A stretch of 64,000 nucleotides of DNA from Cylindrobasidium torrendii FP15055 ss-10 (Eukaryota; Basidiomycota; Agaricomycetes; Agaricales; Physalacriaceae). The stretch spans positions 1-64,000 of the forward strand of contig KN880506.1 of assembly GCA_000934385.1 (NCBI GenBank), given 5' to 3'. Position numbers and translations under genes: made by a program. This document shows positions 50,668 to 64,000 of the stretch, piece after piece. The notes under the pieces are model-generated. The model ran no database searches and was not told the DNA's origin. It saw only the letters and a list, made by a program, of their open reading frames with translations. Within the stretch, counting starts at the first letter, position 1; each line of letters starts with the position of its first letter.

Positions 50668-52131
50668 TCAATAATATCTATTTCTTTGAAGTCGGGTTTG
50701 GAATACATCAGGCTGCTCAATGATTTCATTCTCCTCGAATCTGACCTCCAGATCGGCGTCCAACTCCTGTGTGGAGGCAGTGAACTGCCCGGATGCCTGC
50801 TCTGCATTCCAATCCTCTGTCGACTCTCCGCCCTGATGAAGCACGACAGAACGCAATCGTTCGGACCCGCTCATCTTCCATTGCACCAGCTGTTGCACAA
50901 AATGCATGCTCTTCTTCGCTGCGTTCGTCCGCAACGTGCGGAGCTCGGGCAGGAGTTCGCTGGGCTGGGACGCGCGAAAGAGGGCGAGGACACCGTCGAG
51001 CACGTCTTCGTTGAGACCAATATAGATGTTCTGCACGCGTCGCGCTCGCTGTAGTAGGCCCATAATGGCTTCTGGGGCCATGCCCTCCATCCGTGCACAC
51101 GCCACTGTGAGATCCGTTATGCTCTCGGGCACCTGCGCGAGCCAGTCCATCTCTGGTACGTCGTCTGAAGGAGCAGCAAGCGCTAAATGGCGTAGTGAAG
51201 GAGCATTCATGTGACGAAAGATGGATCCGATGGACAAGAAGGACGACAAGTAGATGTGGATAGTGTCGAGGAAGGGAAGCTCAACGCGCAACCCTGGGTC
51301 CTCCCAGTGAACTGTGCCAGTCAGTTCCGTGACGATTCGTAGGACGCGTAGATTCTTGAGCGGCGCGGCGGTCAGCCCAGGGAATGGGCAGTACCATAAC
51401 GATGTGTTTTCAAGCTGAGTCCATGGAATATCTATGGGGATACGGCAGTCTCCATCGTTGTGCTCAAAATTGATGAGTCGAGGGGCGTCTTTAAACGCCC
51501 TAATGACGAGGTCAGAGTCTGGAGCTACATTGGCGCTATCTTCGAACTGGCGCTCGAAATCAACTCGCAGGTGCTCCAAACGATCGAATGAAGCTCCTTC
51601 AAGCCCAGCTAAGACCGTGCTAGCCACCTCTGTCTCGAGGAGACGTATCCTGCAAGCTACATCTCGGATCAGTGGAATGATATCCTCTGGATTGAGAGCG
51701 CCGGCTAGCCATACAGTGAGACTAGCGTCCCTCGAACGCTTGAGATACTCGCGGAGGCGGTCAATCACCCGTGCTCTGGGTACTGCTGCATACCGGAGGG
51801 TCACGTTAGCATATACAGTTGTCCATAGCCGGGGATATCCTTGTGCAAGCGCGCGCCAGCGCCGAGATACTGTAGATAACCGCCAAGGGGTCCAACTAGG
51901 GTCGAGTGAGCTAAAGTGGGTTCTCGCAGTTTGGTCAGCTGCAAGACCAGGATTGCACCAGTCAAAGATGGAGTACAGCACATCGTCTGGGAGCGACCGG
52001 ACGGGGTGATATGCTGCGCGCAAGGTGTAGATCTCGTCCTCAAGCCTTGCACTGGTCGCTTTCATCCTTGTTATCTGAGCCTCTGCTCTTGCGATAGCAG
52101 CATCCACCGTGGACTTCCTCTCTAGTAGCAT
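50668..52131 (-). CDS. F-box protein with N-terminal coiled coil (487 aa)
   Basis: A single exon encodes a short coiled coil (STVDAAIARAEAQITRMKAT), then an F-box (VRSLPDDVLYSIFDWCNPG, with LSTVSRRWRALAQGYPRLW) and a long leucine-rich region (LRVLRIVTELTGTVHWEDPG, LPELRTLRTNAAKKSM). This coiled-coil plus F-box architecture is one of the commonest in Agaricomycete genomes; the protein would link an unknown target to Skp1 in an SCF ubiquitin ligase. The gene is open throughout. Its last ~90 codons are duplicated at 48760-49093. Confidence 0.88.
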   Translation of the reverse strand: MLLERKSTVDAAIARAEAQITRMKATSARLEDEIYTLRAAYHPVRSLPDDVLYSIFDWCNPGLAADQTARTHFSSLDPSWTPWRLSTVSRRWRALAQGYPRLWTTVYANVTLRYAAVPRARVIDRLREYLKRSRDASLTVWLAGALNPEDIIPLIRDVACRIRLLETEVASTVLAGLEGASFDRLEHLRVDFERQFEDSANVAPDSDLVIRAFKDAPRLINFEHNDGDCRIPIDIPWTQLENTSLWYCPFPGLTAAPLKNLRVLRIVTELTGTVHWEDPGLRVELPFLDTIHIYLSSFLSIGSIFRHMNAPSLRHLALAAPSDDVPEMDWLAQVPESITDLTVACARMEGMAPEAIMGLLQRARRVQNIYIGLNEDVLDGVLALFRASQPSELLPELRTLRTNAAKKSMHFVQQLVQWKMSGSERLRSVVLHQGGESTEDWNAEQASGQFTASTQELDADLEVRFEENEIIEQPDVFQTRLQRNRYY

Positions 52132-53196
52132 TGCTACGCTCTTCCGAGACGCGTTATCCTCCTCGGGAGTGAGAATGTCAGCGTTCGCTACATGCGTCGG
52201 TTGCGCTCTCGGGGCCTCGTAGTCTGTGAAGAATCTAAAGGCGCAGAGCGGACACCTATGTGTGATTTTCAGCGATTGTTGCGTTGGCTAGATGGAACCG
52301 TACTGCTCCACATTCTTGCCCATGATGGTCGGGAACACCACACAGTAGTGGCTGTGCATGTGCATGTGCATAGCACGTGACGACGGACCCCTTACTGGAT
52401 TACATAACAGTTGGGCACTTGAAGTTGGAGTACATACTTAAGTAAGAACGGCCCTTGAGCTTGAGGCGTGAAACTTCGATGAAGTCCTAGTTCCAGATTT
52501 ATATCAGTCTGGTGCGTGCTACTGTGCTACATACCTGTGCTGGACAGGCTTCCGACCTTGTCCACGCCCTGAGCCTCGTAGTCGGGAGAGATCATATTGA
52601 ATGCATGGAGATGAACGCTTTAAAGACAAGTTCGAAGCCTGGATCAGCCACAAACAACTTAGTCGAGGCGTATGGGCTTTCACGCACTGGCATAGGGAAC
52701 TTGAACGTTAAGGTCTCCTCGAAGTCGTACAAAGCCGAGAGGCTCGTCAAGTTATGTACATGTAGTTAGTCTGACCAGAAGCTTTCTTTGAGCATAGTTT
52801 ACCGCTTAAGACAGCATGCATGGCGGCCCATAGCCATACTATGCCAGACTTCCAGATTTGAACTCAAAAAAGGATATAGGTCTGATATCATCAAATCACA
52901 ATGTAAAAGCACCTGCGTAGAACACTACAGTATTGCGGAAGAGCTGTTCGGTACCAACGGGCCAAGTGGGCCAAAGGTTGTCAAAGGCTGCGATGGGTGT
53001 GGGAAGAAGAGAGAAGTTGATGGAGGGTGTGCCGCAGAGAGCAGTTTATTCAAAAATATGCAAGGTCTCGATGTGTGACTGTGAACTGTGAAGGGCGCAC
53101 ATCTCGCATTGAATCAGCGCCACAGCGGGATGATCACAGCGCACGTGCACGATCACCATTATCACTTTTCCTCCTTCCACCACCACAACCGCGACA
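52132..53196. other. Intergenic stretch of about 1 kb
   Basis: It lies between the divergent F-box and helicase C genes and likely holds both promoters. A short TGTGCATGTGCATGTGCAT run lies near 52355-52375. No coding exon is recognised. Confidence 0.45.
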
Positions 53197-55950
<2,754 letters not shown>

Positions 55951-56487
55951 ATGTGCGGTATTCTGTTGGCGTAGAAGTTCATAGTGATGCTGTTGTCTGT
56001 ATCTTGACGGTGTAGAATATGTAGAGTGTCACGCAAGGGGGCTACAGTACTCGATGCCCATCCTCAGTGTCTCGCAATTGATGGCTGTCATGACAGTACG
56101 CTGACACGCGCTCCCACATACTAGAGTTGGTCGGGATCTCCGTTCAGAGGTTTGTAATGCCCACTGATTTATAATCGAGTATTAACAACCGCCAACTTTC
56201 TATGCTGTCTGTATGCACGAGATGATAAATCCATGGAGGTCCATCATTGTTACCTAATCCCACGGTCGATCACAACCGCGGGGTCAAATCTTCCAAGCAA
56301 TGGACTCCCACCACAGCCCAGCGACCGTAATTCTGCAGTGTAAAGGCTCTAGAAAGCGACAAGATCGTTGCCGTGGTCTGGGATGGCAATCAGTCCAGAG
56401 GCTGGTATGCTCAGTCATGTCCTTGCTTGAGACGGTATAAAAGGCTTGTATCGAAGGGTCCGTCGACATATCAAATCTCTTCTCATC
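55951..56487. other. Intergenic stretch with promoter
   Basis: This separates helicase C from the MDR oxidoreductase. Only the TATA box near its right end is recognised. Confidence 0.45.
56436..56443 (+). promoter_or_regulatory. TATA box (TATAAAAG)
   Basis: A strong TATA match lies about 45 bases before the ATG at 56488. Confidence 0.6.
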
Positions 56488-57922
56488 ATGTCCCCTATTC
56501 GCAACGCTGCAATCATCTTCAATGAACCCCTTGACAAGGGTGAGACTAGCCCAATAATCTACCCCTTGAATTTTGTTCGACGCCCACCGTTTGTAGGATA
56601 TCCTGAGCCAGGAAAAACGCTCGTGTATGACACGGACCGTACCATTGATCTCGAGAATGTCCCTCTTCATGGCGGACTCCTTGTCAAAGTCCTCTACCTC
56701 TCCAACGACCCGTACTTGCGCCAGAAGATGACCAAGCCGAGCACAGGGAAATGGGCTGTGCGTACTCACTTGGACATTTGATCGCGTTCTGATACTTTGA
56801 CTTGTAGGAGCCTGTATTCGAACTCAATGAACCGTGCGTCTCTTTTTTCCTCTGCAGAATGCGCATGCCGATCATGGGAATTAGAATTGCCAACTTTGGC
56901 GTAGGACGCGTCCTACGCTCAGAGGACTCGGGCTACAAAGCAGGAGATCATGTTTCCGGATTTTTTAGTACGCACCTTACCTTTTCTTCCGTAAGAGCTA
57001 ACCAATTAACCCCTTCTACCTAAGACTTCGAGGAATACGTCGTCCTCCCTGCGTCAGCAATCCCTCACATAATGCTGCAGAAGCTCGAGGACCAGGGAGT
57101 TCCATGGTCTGTGTACCTCGGCGCGCTCGGTATGCCTGCCATGACAGCCTACTTTGGCTACAAGGAGTATGTCAAGGTCAAGCCGGGGAAGACGATTTGG
57201 ATCACCACCGGGGCTGGTGCTGTCGGCTCGTCAGTCTCTTCACTCATTTTTGAATGCAAAAGGGCTGATGTGCGAGTTTTGAAGGGTTCTGATCCAGCTT
57301 GCGAAAATCGATGGCCTGAGGGTTATTGCATCTGCTGGGTCGGACGAGAAAGTCGCATTCATGAAGGAGCTCGGCGCGGATGTCGCGTTCAATTACAAGA
57401 CAACAAATATTGATGAATTTTTGCATAAGGAGGGGCCAATCGATATGTGCGTCTTTGATATACTGAAGCTAATCTAGGTTTTGTTCTGACTTTAGACTTT
57501 AGATACTGGGACCACGTCGGTCGCGAGTCGCTCGACATCGCACTGGCCCATATCAATAAGTACGGGCAAATCATCATTGCAGGTGCGATTTCCGGGTATA
57601 ACCATGGTTATACATATCCTTTCAAGGTCAGTGGCATTCCCCCTGCCCATGCCTTCCTCCGGTAGACCTAACGTTGGAAACGCAGAACATTTTCAATATC
57701 GACAAACGGACGCTGACCGTGAACGGCTTCGGAGTGCTGGATCCGGAGCTGGCAGAGCACTGGGGCGAGTCGTTCATGCGCGAGATCCCTGCCCTTTTCA
57801 CCAGTGGGCAGCTCAAGTTCCGTGAGGAGAAGATGCCGTTCGAGAAGACGGGAGAGGCGATCGCGAGGGTTCAAAAGGGGGAAAATTATGGCAAGAGTGT
57901 CCTTGTTGTAGCTGAGGAGTGA
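56488..57922 (+). CDS. Zinc-free MDR oxidoreductase (NADPH enone/alkenal reductase-like)
   Basis: The gene has at least seven exons that join in frame; I checked the junctions near 56760, 56847, 56970, 57230, 57445 and 57627. Its start MSPIRNAAIIFNEPLDKGE and the block LHGGLLVKVLYLSNDPYLRQ are typical of the leukotriene B4 dehydrogenase/alkenal reductase group of medium-chain reductases. The cofactor site reads ITTGAGAVGS, then after an intron VLIQLAKIDGLRVIASAGSD and KVAFMKELGADVAFNYKT. YWDHVGRESLDIALAHINK and IIAGAISGYN follow. No structural or catalytic zinc cysteines are present. Such enzymes reduce carbon-carbon double bonds of unsaturated aldehydes or ketones with NADPH in the cytosol, often in detoxification. 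The substrate cannot be told. Confidence 0.88.
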
Positions 57923-58118
57923 TCGATCCTAAGTGACAGTGTGTTGTTTACTTGCAAAGTTGTATCTCGTAGTAGACTCGTACACCTCAGGAATTGAACT
58001 GACGACCGCTCAACCTGCTGCTTCAACTTACTCTTCCTTTACTTAGTTTTCACTTCCATGAATAAAAATAAGGTATACTTTAAGTCCAAATTGAAGGTAA
58101 GCTAGTAAGTAGTAAGGA
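57923..58118. other. Short convergent spacer
   Basis: The 3' ends of the MDR gene and membrane protein 1 meet here. No feature is seen. Confidence 0.4.
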
Positions 58119-59818
58119 TCATGGAGTCCGATTACGCCTATGTGGCTTTGTATCGTCCGACGCTCTCGCATTTGCCTCCAGTGATAATGTACTAGCAGGA
58201 ACGACTGTGGGTGAAGGCACATACGGAGGCGGGACAGGACCAGCATCGCTATGCTGAAACGTAGGTATATCATCTCCCTCCTCTTCCTCTCGAGTCAAGG
58301 CCGGCGGTACACTCGTGTTCGAGCCGCCGTTCTGATACCCATACCATGACAGGCGTGAGGGTCTTGCGCTGGCACCGCTCGGGGATGGTGAAGGTAACGT
58401 CGTCGCCGATGCTTGATTCTGGTATCCATACCAAGATAGTCGTGAAGGGTTCCCTGCCATTGTTGAAGGTAGTGATGTTGAGGATTCTTCGGCTGGTTGC
58501 TTGAGTTGGCTGGACGGACGCTGGACCATGTACGGGCTGACCACATCCGTTGGAGGAATGAATAGTTCGACTTCGCCGCTTTGCGTCTTTGGGGAAGCCC
58601 GTCTTCTTCGCCACCAATAGATAAATCCTAGGATTGCGAGAATGAGGGGCACACCGAGACCGACAACAAGTCCGATAATTGTGGTGCGGGTTTTGGCGTC
58701 CCTGGCAGCGGCTTCTGCAGCAGCTTGTGCGTCGAGAACGGTGCCATTGCCACTGGAGCTGGCCAAGCTACCGCAAGAGGCGGAGCTATAATCTTTGAAG
58801 AACTAGCAGTCAGCACAGCTTCACGGTGTGACGGGAACGGAACAAATGGGTTGAATGGAGTCCAGGAGTTATGAGGAAGACGGAGCTGAGTACTGAGTGT
58901 CGGCGCGCACCTTTGGAGGTCATTACAGTAGGATTCCCATACGCGACATTGCCGTCTCTGAGGTTTGATCAACTACATTTTCATTTGGCCGATGGTCTAC
59001 GCACGCATCCACAGCACTAGCTAATCATAATTCAGCGCATAATCATCAGGAAGGCTATGCACATACCAATCATCATTTGACCGGGGTCAGCGTTATTCAC
59101 AAAGGTATACGCGTCGTCTTCGCCGCTTGTTGTTACATTGGTAAGACCCCAGGAATCAAGTTGTGTGAAAGAGAGTTGGTATGGAGGGACGCCGCCCTTG
59201 AGGCGTATACCCCAGAATCCGCATGCACTTAGCGTGGATGTCGAAGAGAGGTTGGACTTTATGGTGAAGTCTGAATCCTCGGAGTCGTCCGTGACACAAC
59301 CGGAATTCACGCCATCTACACTTTTTGTCAGGCCTGGGCGAAGCTAAACTGGTCACTTGGCACGTACCATCCACCGTGAAGAGTGTTGGATCAGTACCGC
59401 CTGTGCCGTCATCGGAGTCGATGATATTTAGGAATAACTCAGACCCTGTCAAGTTGAGCTCATGTTGGCCCCGTGCATAGTGTTTTACTCACCCGCTGGG
59501 CTGGTCACCGTCCAAGTCAAGTTGCTCGGGTCGTCTCCTAGAAGCTGCGTCTTGACGCTACCACCCTTCTCCCACGCACGCATGAAATACGGCGGGGTGC
59601 CCATACCGCCCTTGGTGCCATTCATGACCGTAAATTCAATCTTCTCGCATGTCCCAAATGTCGTCGACGACGTCTGCGGCATTGCGATTAGGCATTTATT
59701 GCACGGAAAGAGCAAGGTTACACACGGCAGTTCTCATCCCCCACATGAACTCCTCCGTCTTAACTGCACTGCCGAGTGGCACCGAAACTAGGAGCAGAAA
59801 GAACGACCAGTGCGCCAT
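58119..59818 (-). CDS. Single-pass type I membrane protein, tandem paralogue 1
   Basis: It has a signal peptide (MAHWSFFLLLVSVPLGSAV) and an ectodomain in several exons: TSSTTFGTCEKIEFTVMNGT, PPYFMRAWEKGGSVKTQLLG, LTWTVTSPAG, ILFLNIIDSDDGTGG-type text, and CGFWGIRLKGGVPPYQLSFT. A Ser/Asn-rich stalk (LASSSGNGTVLDAQAAAEAA) leads to one membrane helix (TTIIGLVVGLGVPLILAILG) and a basic stop-transfer WWRRRR. The cytosolic tail has SPYMVQRPSS and a repeated element PSRLSWYGYQN, twice. The architecture is a common basidiomycete surface-protein type, reminiscent of Mid2/Wsc-like sensors, but homology to those is not evident. The neighbour at 60734 is a diverged tandem copy. Confidence 0.78.
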
Positions 59819-60733
59819 GGCGTAGCAAGTGGCGGGGGCGGCGGGTTCTATTAAACCGAGCCCGTTGTGATGAAAGCGAAAGTGAAAGGGTATTATGCTC
59901 GAGGCCGTTACGCGATTCCAGTATGTCCGTAATGTTGATGAACGCGATCGGCGGTGCCGCACCGTAGACTTGACACTGACCACTGACAGTGGTGGTGAGT
60001 GACTAGTGACTAATGGCTCACGTTTTAACAAGAGGCATGGTATATAAATGTCCACGAAGATTTCCTGCCCAACGAGAACAGCATGTCCAAACAAAACTGC
60101 GAGATAAATGTGAGACGCGTTCGAAGGCGCGGTGCATCATTCCCGGTGCAACGTACACGGTATTATACTTGCAAACAAATGATATCCTCACTTCCGAGTA
60201 GTGGAGTGGTGTCTATGTCTAACAAGGGGGGTTGAATGGCACCCAAGAAAATAATGCCTACGCTATGCAAGCAGCTCGGTCGTATTACTGTACAAGTCAG
60301 TGCATACAAACCACGACGCAGCCTCTACATCTTAACCAATAATTTATATGCGCATTCGTCGCTAAGAGTACAAGGCGTAACGAAGGGCGTATCCGATGAT
60401 GTAGATAAACCGACGCTCCTCGTAAAACCAAAAAGTTTGTCGGCCCTACAAGCGGAAGGTCGTAAGCTAGTGTGGGCTGCAATGAAATGTCAATGTGAGG
60501 GGGGGATGCGAATGAATCGAAAAAAAAATTGTTCGCAAAAAGAATTGGTCGATAGGTAAAAAGTGGTAAGTGGTATGTAGTAGAGACGAAAAACCAAGAA
60601 GGACTATGGGGCAACGGATACACGACAGCAGCAAGTTTGTCAATAGGAGTAGTAGTTTACAACGAGGGGACCCTAGGGAACACGACCACGGAGGGGAAGG
60701 AGGAAGGATAACCATTTTGGGCGCAGGCGTACT
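59819..60733. other. Spacer between membrane-protein paralogues
   Basis: About 900 bases without recognisable exons. It contains the promoter of paralogue 1 and the 3' region of paralogue 2, with A-rich tracts near 60520-60550. Confidence 0.4.
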
Positions 60734-62626
60734 TTACATATCTCCTGTCTCCTGCCGTGAACGGTCGAGATATGGAGGCGGAAGCTCGCGCACGACGCCG
60801 CCGTCCTGATGTTGGTATACGATCTCTCCCGGTGACCGCGGTGCCGACCCTGCGCGCGCTCGTTGTGGGTCGAGCCCTGCTGCTTCCTGTGACTTTGCCC
60901 TTCGGTTAGGGACTAGCGGGGCGTTCGAATTCCATGTTGTCGGCCTTTCGTTTGTAGAGCCAGCCGATGAACTTGGCGGATAGCCGGACAATTGGTACAC
61001 CGATGATGAACGATTGCCCTCCGATGTATGTGGTGTTGTTGGGTGCGCGACCATGTTGTACGGGTCGAAGTCGCGGGACTGCTCAGGGTGGGCGGGGTTG
61101 ACACCCTTGCCTACGAATGACTGCAGGTGGGGATAGTGTGCGACCGTGCTTGAGCCGCTTGGTCCTTCAGCCATATACGGCGAAGGTTGCAGGGTGTGCA
61201 CGTCTGGATCGATATCCAGCGCAGGCTGGTTTGCTCTGCGCCTTCTCCACCACCAAAAGCCCAGACCAAGCAAGATAAGAACCGGAACGATAGTGCCTAC
61301 GGTGGCGCCGACAATGACGCCTGTGTTCGAGGACTTATTGGCCGCTCGTTCTGCTGCTGCCGCAGCGTCCAGTTCAGTGGAGTTGCCGCTAGAGCTGACA
61401 AGAGAGCCACAATCCGTGTCTGTCTCGCCTGAGGACTGCGGTCAGATCCTGCCTATCCTGCGCCATGAAGAGAACTCACCAGTTGTTGTAATATACGGGT
61501 TACCATATGCAACACGACCGGTACTGCGTGCCAAGGTTAGTTTACTCGCTCTCGAAGGCCTTGTGAAACGCACGAGTCCACTGCAGATGCTGGAGGTCTA
61601 TAAGTCACGTATTCGCTGAAGTCATTGCTGGATACGTACCTATCAAGAGTTTCCCACCATCCGCCCGGTTTATGTATGTGTAGGCGTCGTCGTCCTGGTT
61701 TGTCGTCACATTCGTGATATATGCCGAGTTTACTTGTGCGAAAGAAATATTGAAGGGCGACACCCCACCCTTGATGCGAAGACCCCAGGGGGCACAAGGG
61801 GGGAGTCCAGCGTCGGAGCTGCTGTTTGAGTAGATGGTGAAGCTATCCTGCGCCTGGTCTTGGACACAGTTCTCCGTGCTCCCGGCTGGAACGGACCGTT
61901 AGCAAACTTTTCATGTTGCAGGCGAGGTACGCAGAGCAGGGTCAGGTGAGAGCGCGCGCCCTGGGAGGCAATAGATGGGGACCGGATTCCACTTACTCTC
62001 CACTGTAAATGGCTTGGGAGAAACGCCGCCAGAACTGTCGTTTGAATCGATAACATTGAGGATAAGCTGGGAACCTGGCGATAGCATTAGCCCCGTGTGT
62101 GAGACTTGGGAACATATGATGGCGCGGGCCTGGCGCATGGTGCCAGAGGTAGATCGTTGGAGAAATCAACAATGTGGCAATGGGCTTGCTTGCTTGCTTG
62201 TGTGGGAAGGGAAGGACAACTCACCTGGTGGGCTGGTGACCGTCCAGTGCAGCGAGTTTGCATCGTCTCCAATCATCTGGGTCTTCATTCCTCCGCCCTT
62301 TTCGAATGCGCGCATGTAGTACGGTGGGACGCCGGACGAGTTGCCTGTGTACTTGGGCCAATTGGTAACCTTGATGTCGAGCGACTGACATGATCCAAGC
62401 GTTGACGAGACGGACTGCACAATGCGTATCAGTGACAAGTTCGGTGTGGGGGTTATTTATGTTTCAACCCGGGCGCGGGGACGGAAAGTACGTATACGCG
62501 GAAAGCGGGAGGACGCACACTGGACGAGAAAGCCCATTGGAATATCTTTGCGGTCTGTGCTTCGCAAGAGGGTGCCAGCACTGCGAGCAACGCCAATGCA
62601 AGTCTGGAGGAGGAGGACGAGAACAT
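60734..62626 (-). CDS. Single-pass type I membrane protein, tandem paralogue 2
   Basis: The signal peptide is SSSRLALALLAVLAPSCEAQ. Ectodomain exons mirror the neighbour: SVSSTLGSCQSLDIKVTNWP, PPYYMRAFEKGGGMKTQMIG, LHWTVTSPPG, LILNVIDSNDSSGGVSP, CAPWGLRIKGGVSPFNISFA. A stalk (SSGNSTELDAAAAAERAANK) precedes the membrane helix (VGATVGTIVPVLILLGLGFW) and WWRRRR. The tail shares the SPYM element (LQPSPYMAEGPSG) and is otherwise proline- and serine-rich, ending RSRQETGDM. The two copies keep domain order and exon pattern but differ widely in sequence, so the duplication is old. Function is unknown; a cell-surface role is inferred from topology. Confidence 0.78.
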
Positions 62627-63565
62627 GGCGTTCGAGAGCACACGCCGCGACGTGGGCCCGGGATGGTCGATTTGCGAGAGAAGGAAGAAAAAACAAAGCA
62701 AATAGAATAGAACGAAGACCGCGAGAGCGCAGCGGGGGCGCTGGTGGTGGTGGTAAAGAGAAAGAGGCCGTCGGCCTATGTCCGCGTGGATCAATGTGAT
62801 ATACATACCGTAGTCATACCGTGTCTGGGGTCCGCATCGAGGCCATGCATGGGCGCCAATTGGTCCCTTTTTCCGGTCTTACAGGTTACACAGAGTACGA
62901 AAAGTTATAGAAACCTACCTTTATGTAGGAAAGTGCCGACGAACTAGGTAGGTTGACGGCGACGTCCTTACCCTCTGCCAAATGTCTTTTTCTTATTTTC
63001 ATTTTCATACTCTGACTGATGAGGTTCCTGAACAATGGACGCCTCCCGCCATCCGTAACGGGCCTGACTCCTGGTCCGCCTCCTGGCTCTTCGGCAGTGC
63101 GATAACTTGCACAGGTATAGTCAAGTTTACTGAACACTTTGTTCCACTTGAACAGCGTCGCCCCGCTCCGTAGTATCGGTTGGCGCGCTCATACTTGTTT
63201 CGTGAGCGCTGGCGTGTTGAGTGGGGTCGAAGGTTTAAGATGTGAATCAGAAACGATCACCGCTGGCGGACCTTCCGGTTTTGGGACAAGGTCGCTTTTT
63301 TAAGCTTAACGGTGCTCGAGCAGTGTTGATTGGAGGTAGTTTCTTAGGCCGAAATAGCCTACCGCACACCTCTGGTAAATTTCTCTTTTTGAGAAATGGA
63401 CTTATGATGCGAGGATCTTCCAGCTGAGCGCTTTTTTCATATGATATCCTATCTCCAGCGCTCGAAAGCGGTTGCTAACTTGCGTCTTGCTTTCGTCGCT
63501 TATACTACATCTCGATTGGGCTCTCCAAGAGTCAAGAAGGTATCGCAGCCAAGTATCACTGCTAT
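62627..63565. other. Intergenic stretch of about 0.9 kb
   Basis: No recognisable coding exons, RNA genes or repeats. It contains the promoter of paralogue 2 and the 3' flank of the gene at the right edge. Confidence 0.4.
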
Positions 63566-63997
63566 TTAAGATGCATTATCCCGCAAAATTTTATTCAATC
63601 CGTCCCGCTTCAGGCAGTTGTCGAAATGAAAGCTCTTCGCCAACCGCTCCAAATCACCATCGTTCATTCCGCGGAATATCTCCGCCCACTCTGCTACCAG
63701 ATATTCCGCGAGCAGAATGGTCCTTGTTATCCTTGTCACTCGGCCCTCGACCGTCCAAAGCGGAGGATAAAGCTTGCGCTTGGACTCGTCCGAAACCATG
63801 TCCTTAACGTGCTCGATAATGGGCGTATAGATGTCCTTGACGTTCTTGTCATCCGCTCCCCATGCGTCGGCCGCGAGTCGATGCTTCTTCGCAAGAAACT
63901 CCTCAAACGTCTTCATGTACGGTGTATCCGGAGACACGTACACCATTCCCTGAAAGCCGATGTCTTTGTATAACCAAATAGACCAACTCAGCTTATC
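63566..63997 (-). CDS. 3' exon of a gene running off the right edge, family uncertain
   Basis: The exon is open from a likely splice acceptor (TAG at 63998-64000 on the coding strand) to a stop at 63566. It reads DKLSWSIWLYKDIGFQGMVY, then SPDTPYMKTFEEFLAKKHRL, LYPPLWTVEGRVTRITRTIL and FRGMNDGDLERLAKSFHFDN. The text is clearly non-random and highly charged. The W-LYKDIGFQGM block reminds me of fungal phosphotransferase-like proteins, but I cannot confirm this without the missing N-terminal part. Confidence 0.6.
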   Translation of the reverse strand, partial: DKLSWSIWLYKDIGFQGMVYVSPDTPYMKTFEEFLAKKHRLAADAWGADDKNVKDIYTPIIEHVKDMVSDESKRKLYPPLWTVEGRVTRITRTILLAEYLVAEWAEIFRGMNDGDLERLAKSFHFDNCLKRDGLNKILRDNAS

Positions 63998-64000
63998 CTA

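Overview
The window reads as nuclear DNA of a filamentous basidiomycete, most likely an Agaricomycete. Genes are dense, lie on both strands and are cut by many 45-70 nt GT-AG introns with GTGCGT/GTACGT-type donors. Several families are typical of that class: DUF6534 membrane proteins, leucine-rich F-box proteins, multicopy P450s, CE16 esterases and single-pass membrane proteins with PYM-type tails. No rRNA, tRNA or CRISPR array was found. All family calls come from reading motifs, not from database searches.

Layout. 1-4 kb: a nine-exon DUF6534 membrane protein and a small secreted Cys-containing protein. 4.7-11.8 kb: a cytochrome P450 gene split by a complete Ty1/copia retrotransposon with two apparently identical 219 bp LTRs, a GTGAT target duplication and an uninterrupted 1470-codon gag-pol frame. 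12-22.6 kb: an F-box remnant, splicing factor SF3B2, a kinase-HAD-uracil phosphoribosyltransferase fusion, two unknown genes, a six-hairpin glycosidase and a p24 cargo receptor. 22.6-32.6 kb: a gene-poor stretch with one small spliced gene, then an F-box protein, a two-pass membrane protein with a large ectodomain, and a C2H2 zinc-finger regulator.

33-56 kb is the most unusual part. It holds three Prp43/DHX15-type DEAH helicase paralogues. Copies A and B are in tandem on the minus strand; copy C is inverted about 17 kb away. Only C keeps the DEAH box; A and B both read DDAH, and B has lost further motifs. Between them lie a Cdc3-type septin, a proline-rich protein, two KGD4/YMR31 (2-oxoglutarate dehydrogenase subunit 4) genes, one of which is an internally duplicated double-length version, and a segmental tandem duplication carrying a CE16 esterase plus all or part of an F-box gene.

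56-64 kb: an intact zinc-free MDR oxidoreductase, two tandem paralogous single-pass membrane proteins, and a gene running off the right edge.

Most genes are unlinked in function. The recurring theme is local duplication followed by divergence: helicases, KGD4, CE16 with F-box, and the membrane pair. One very recent transposon insertion has also disabled a P450.
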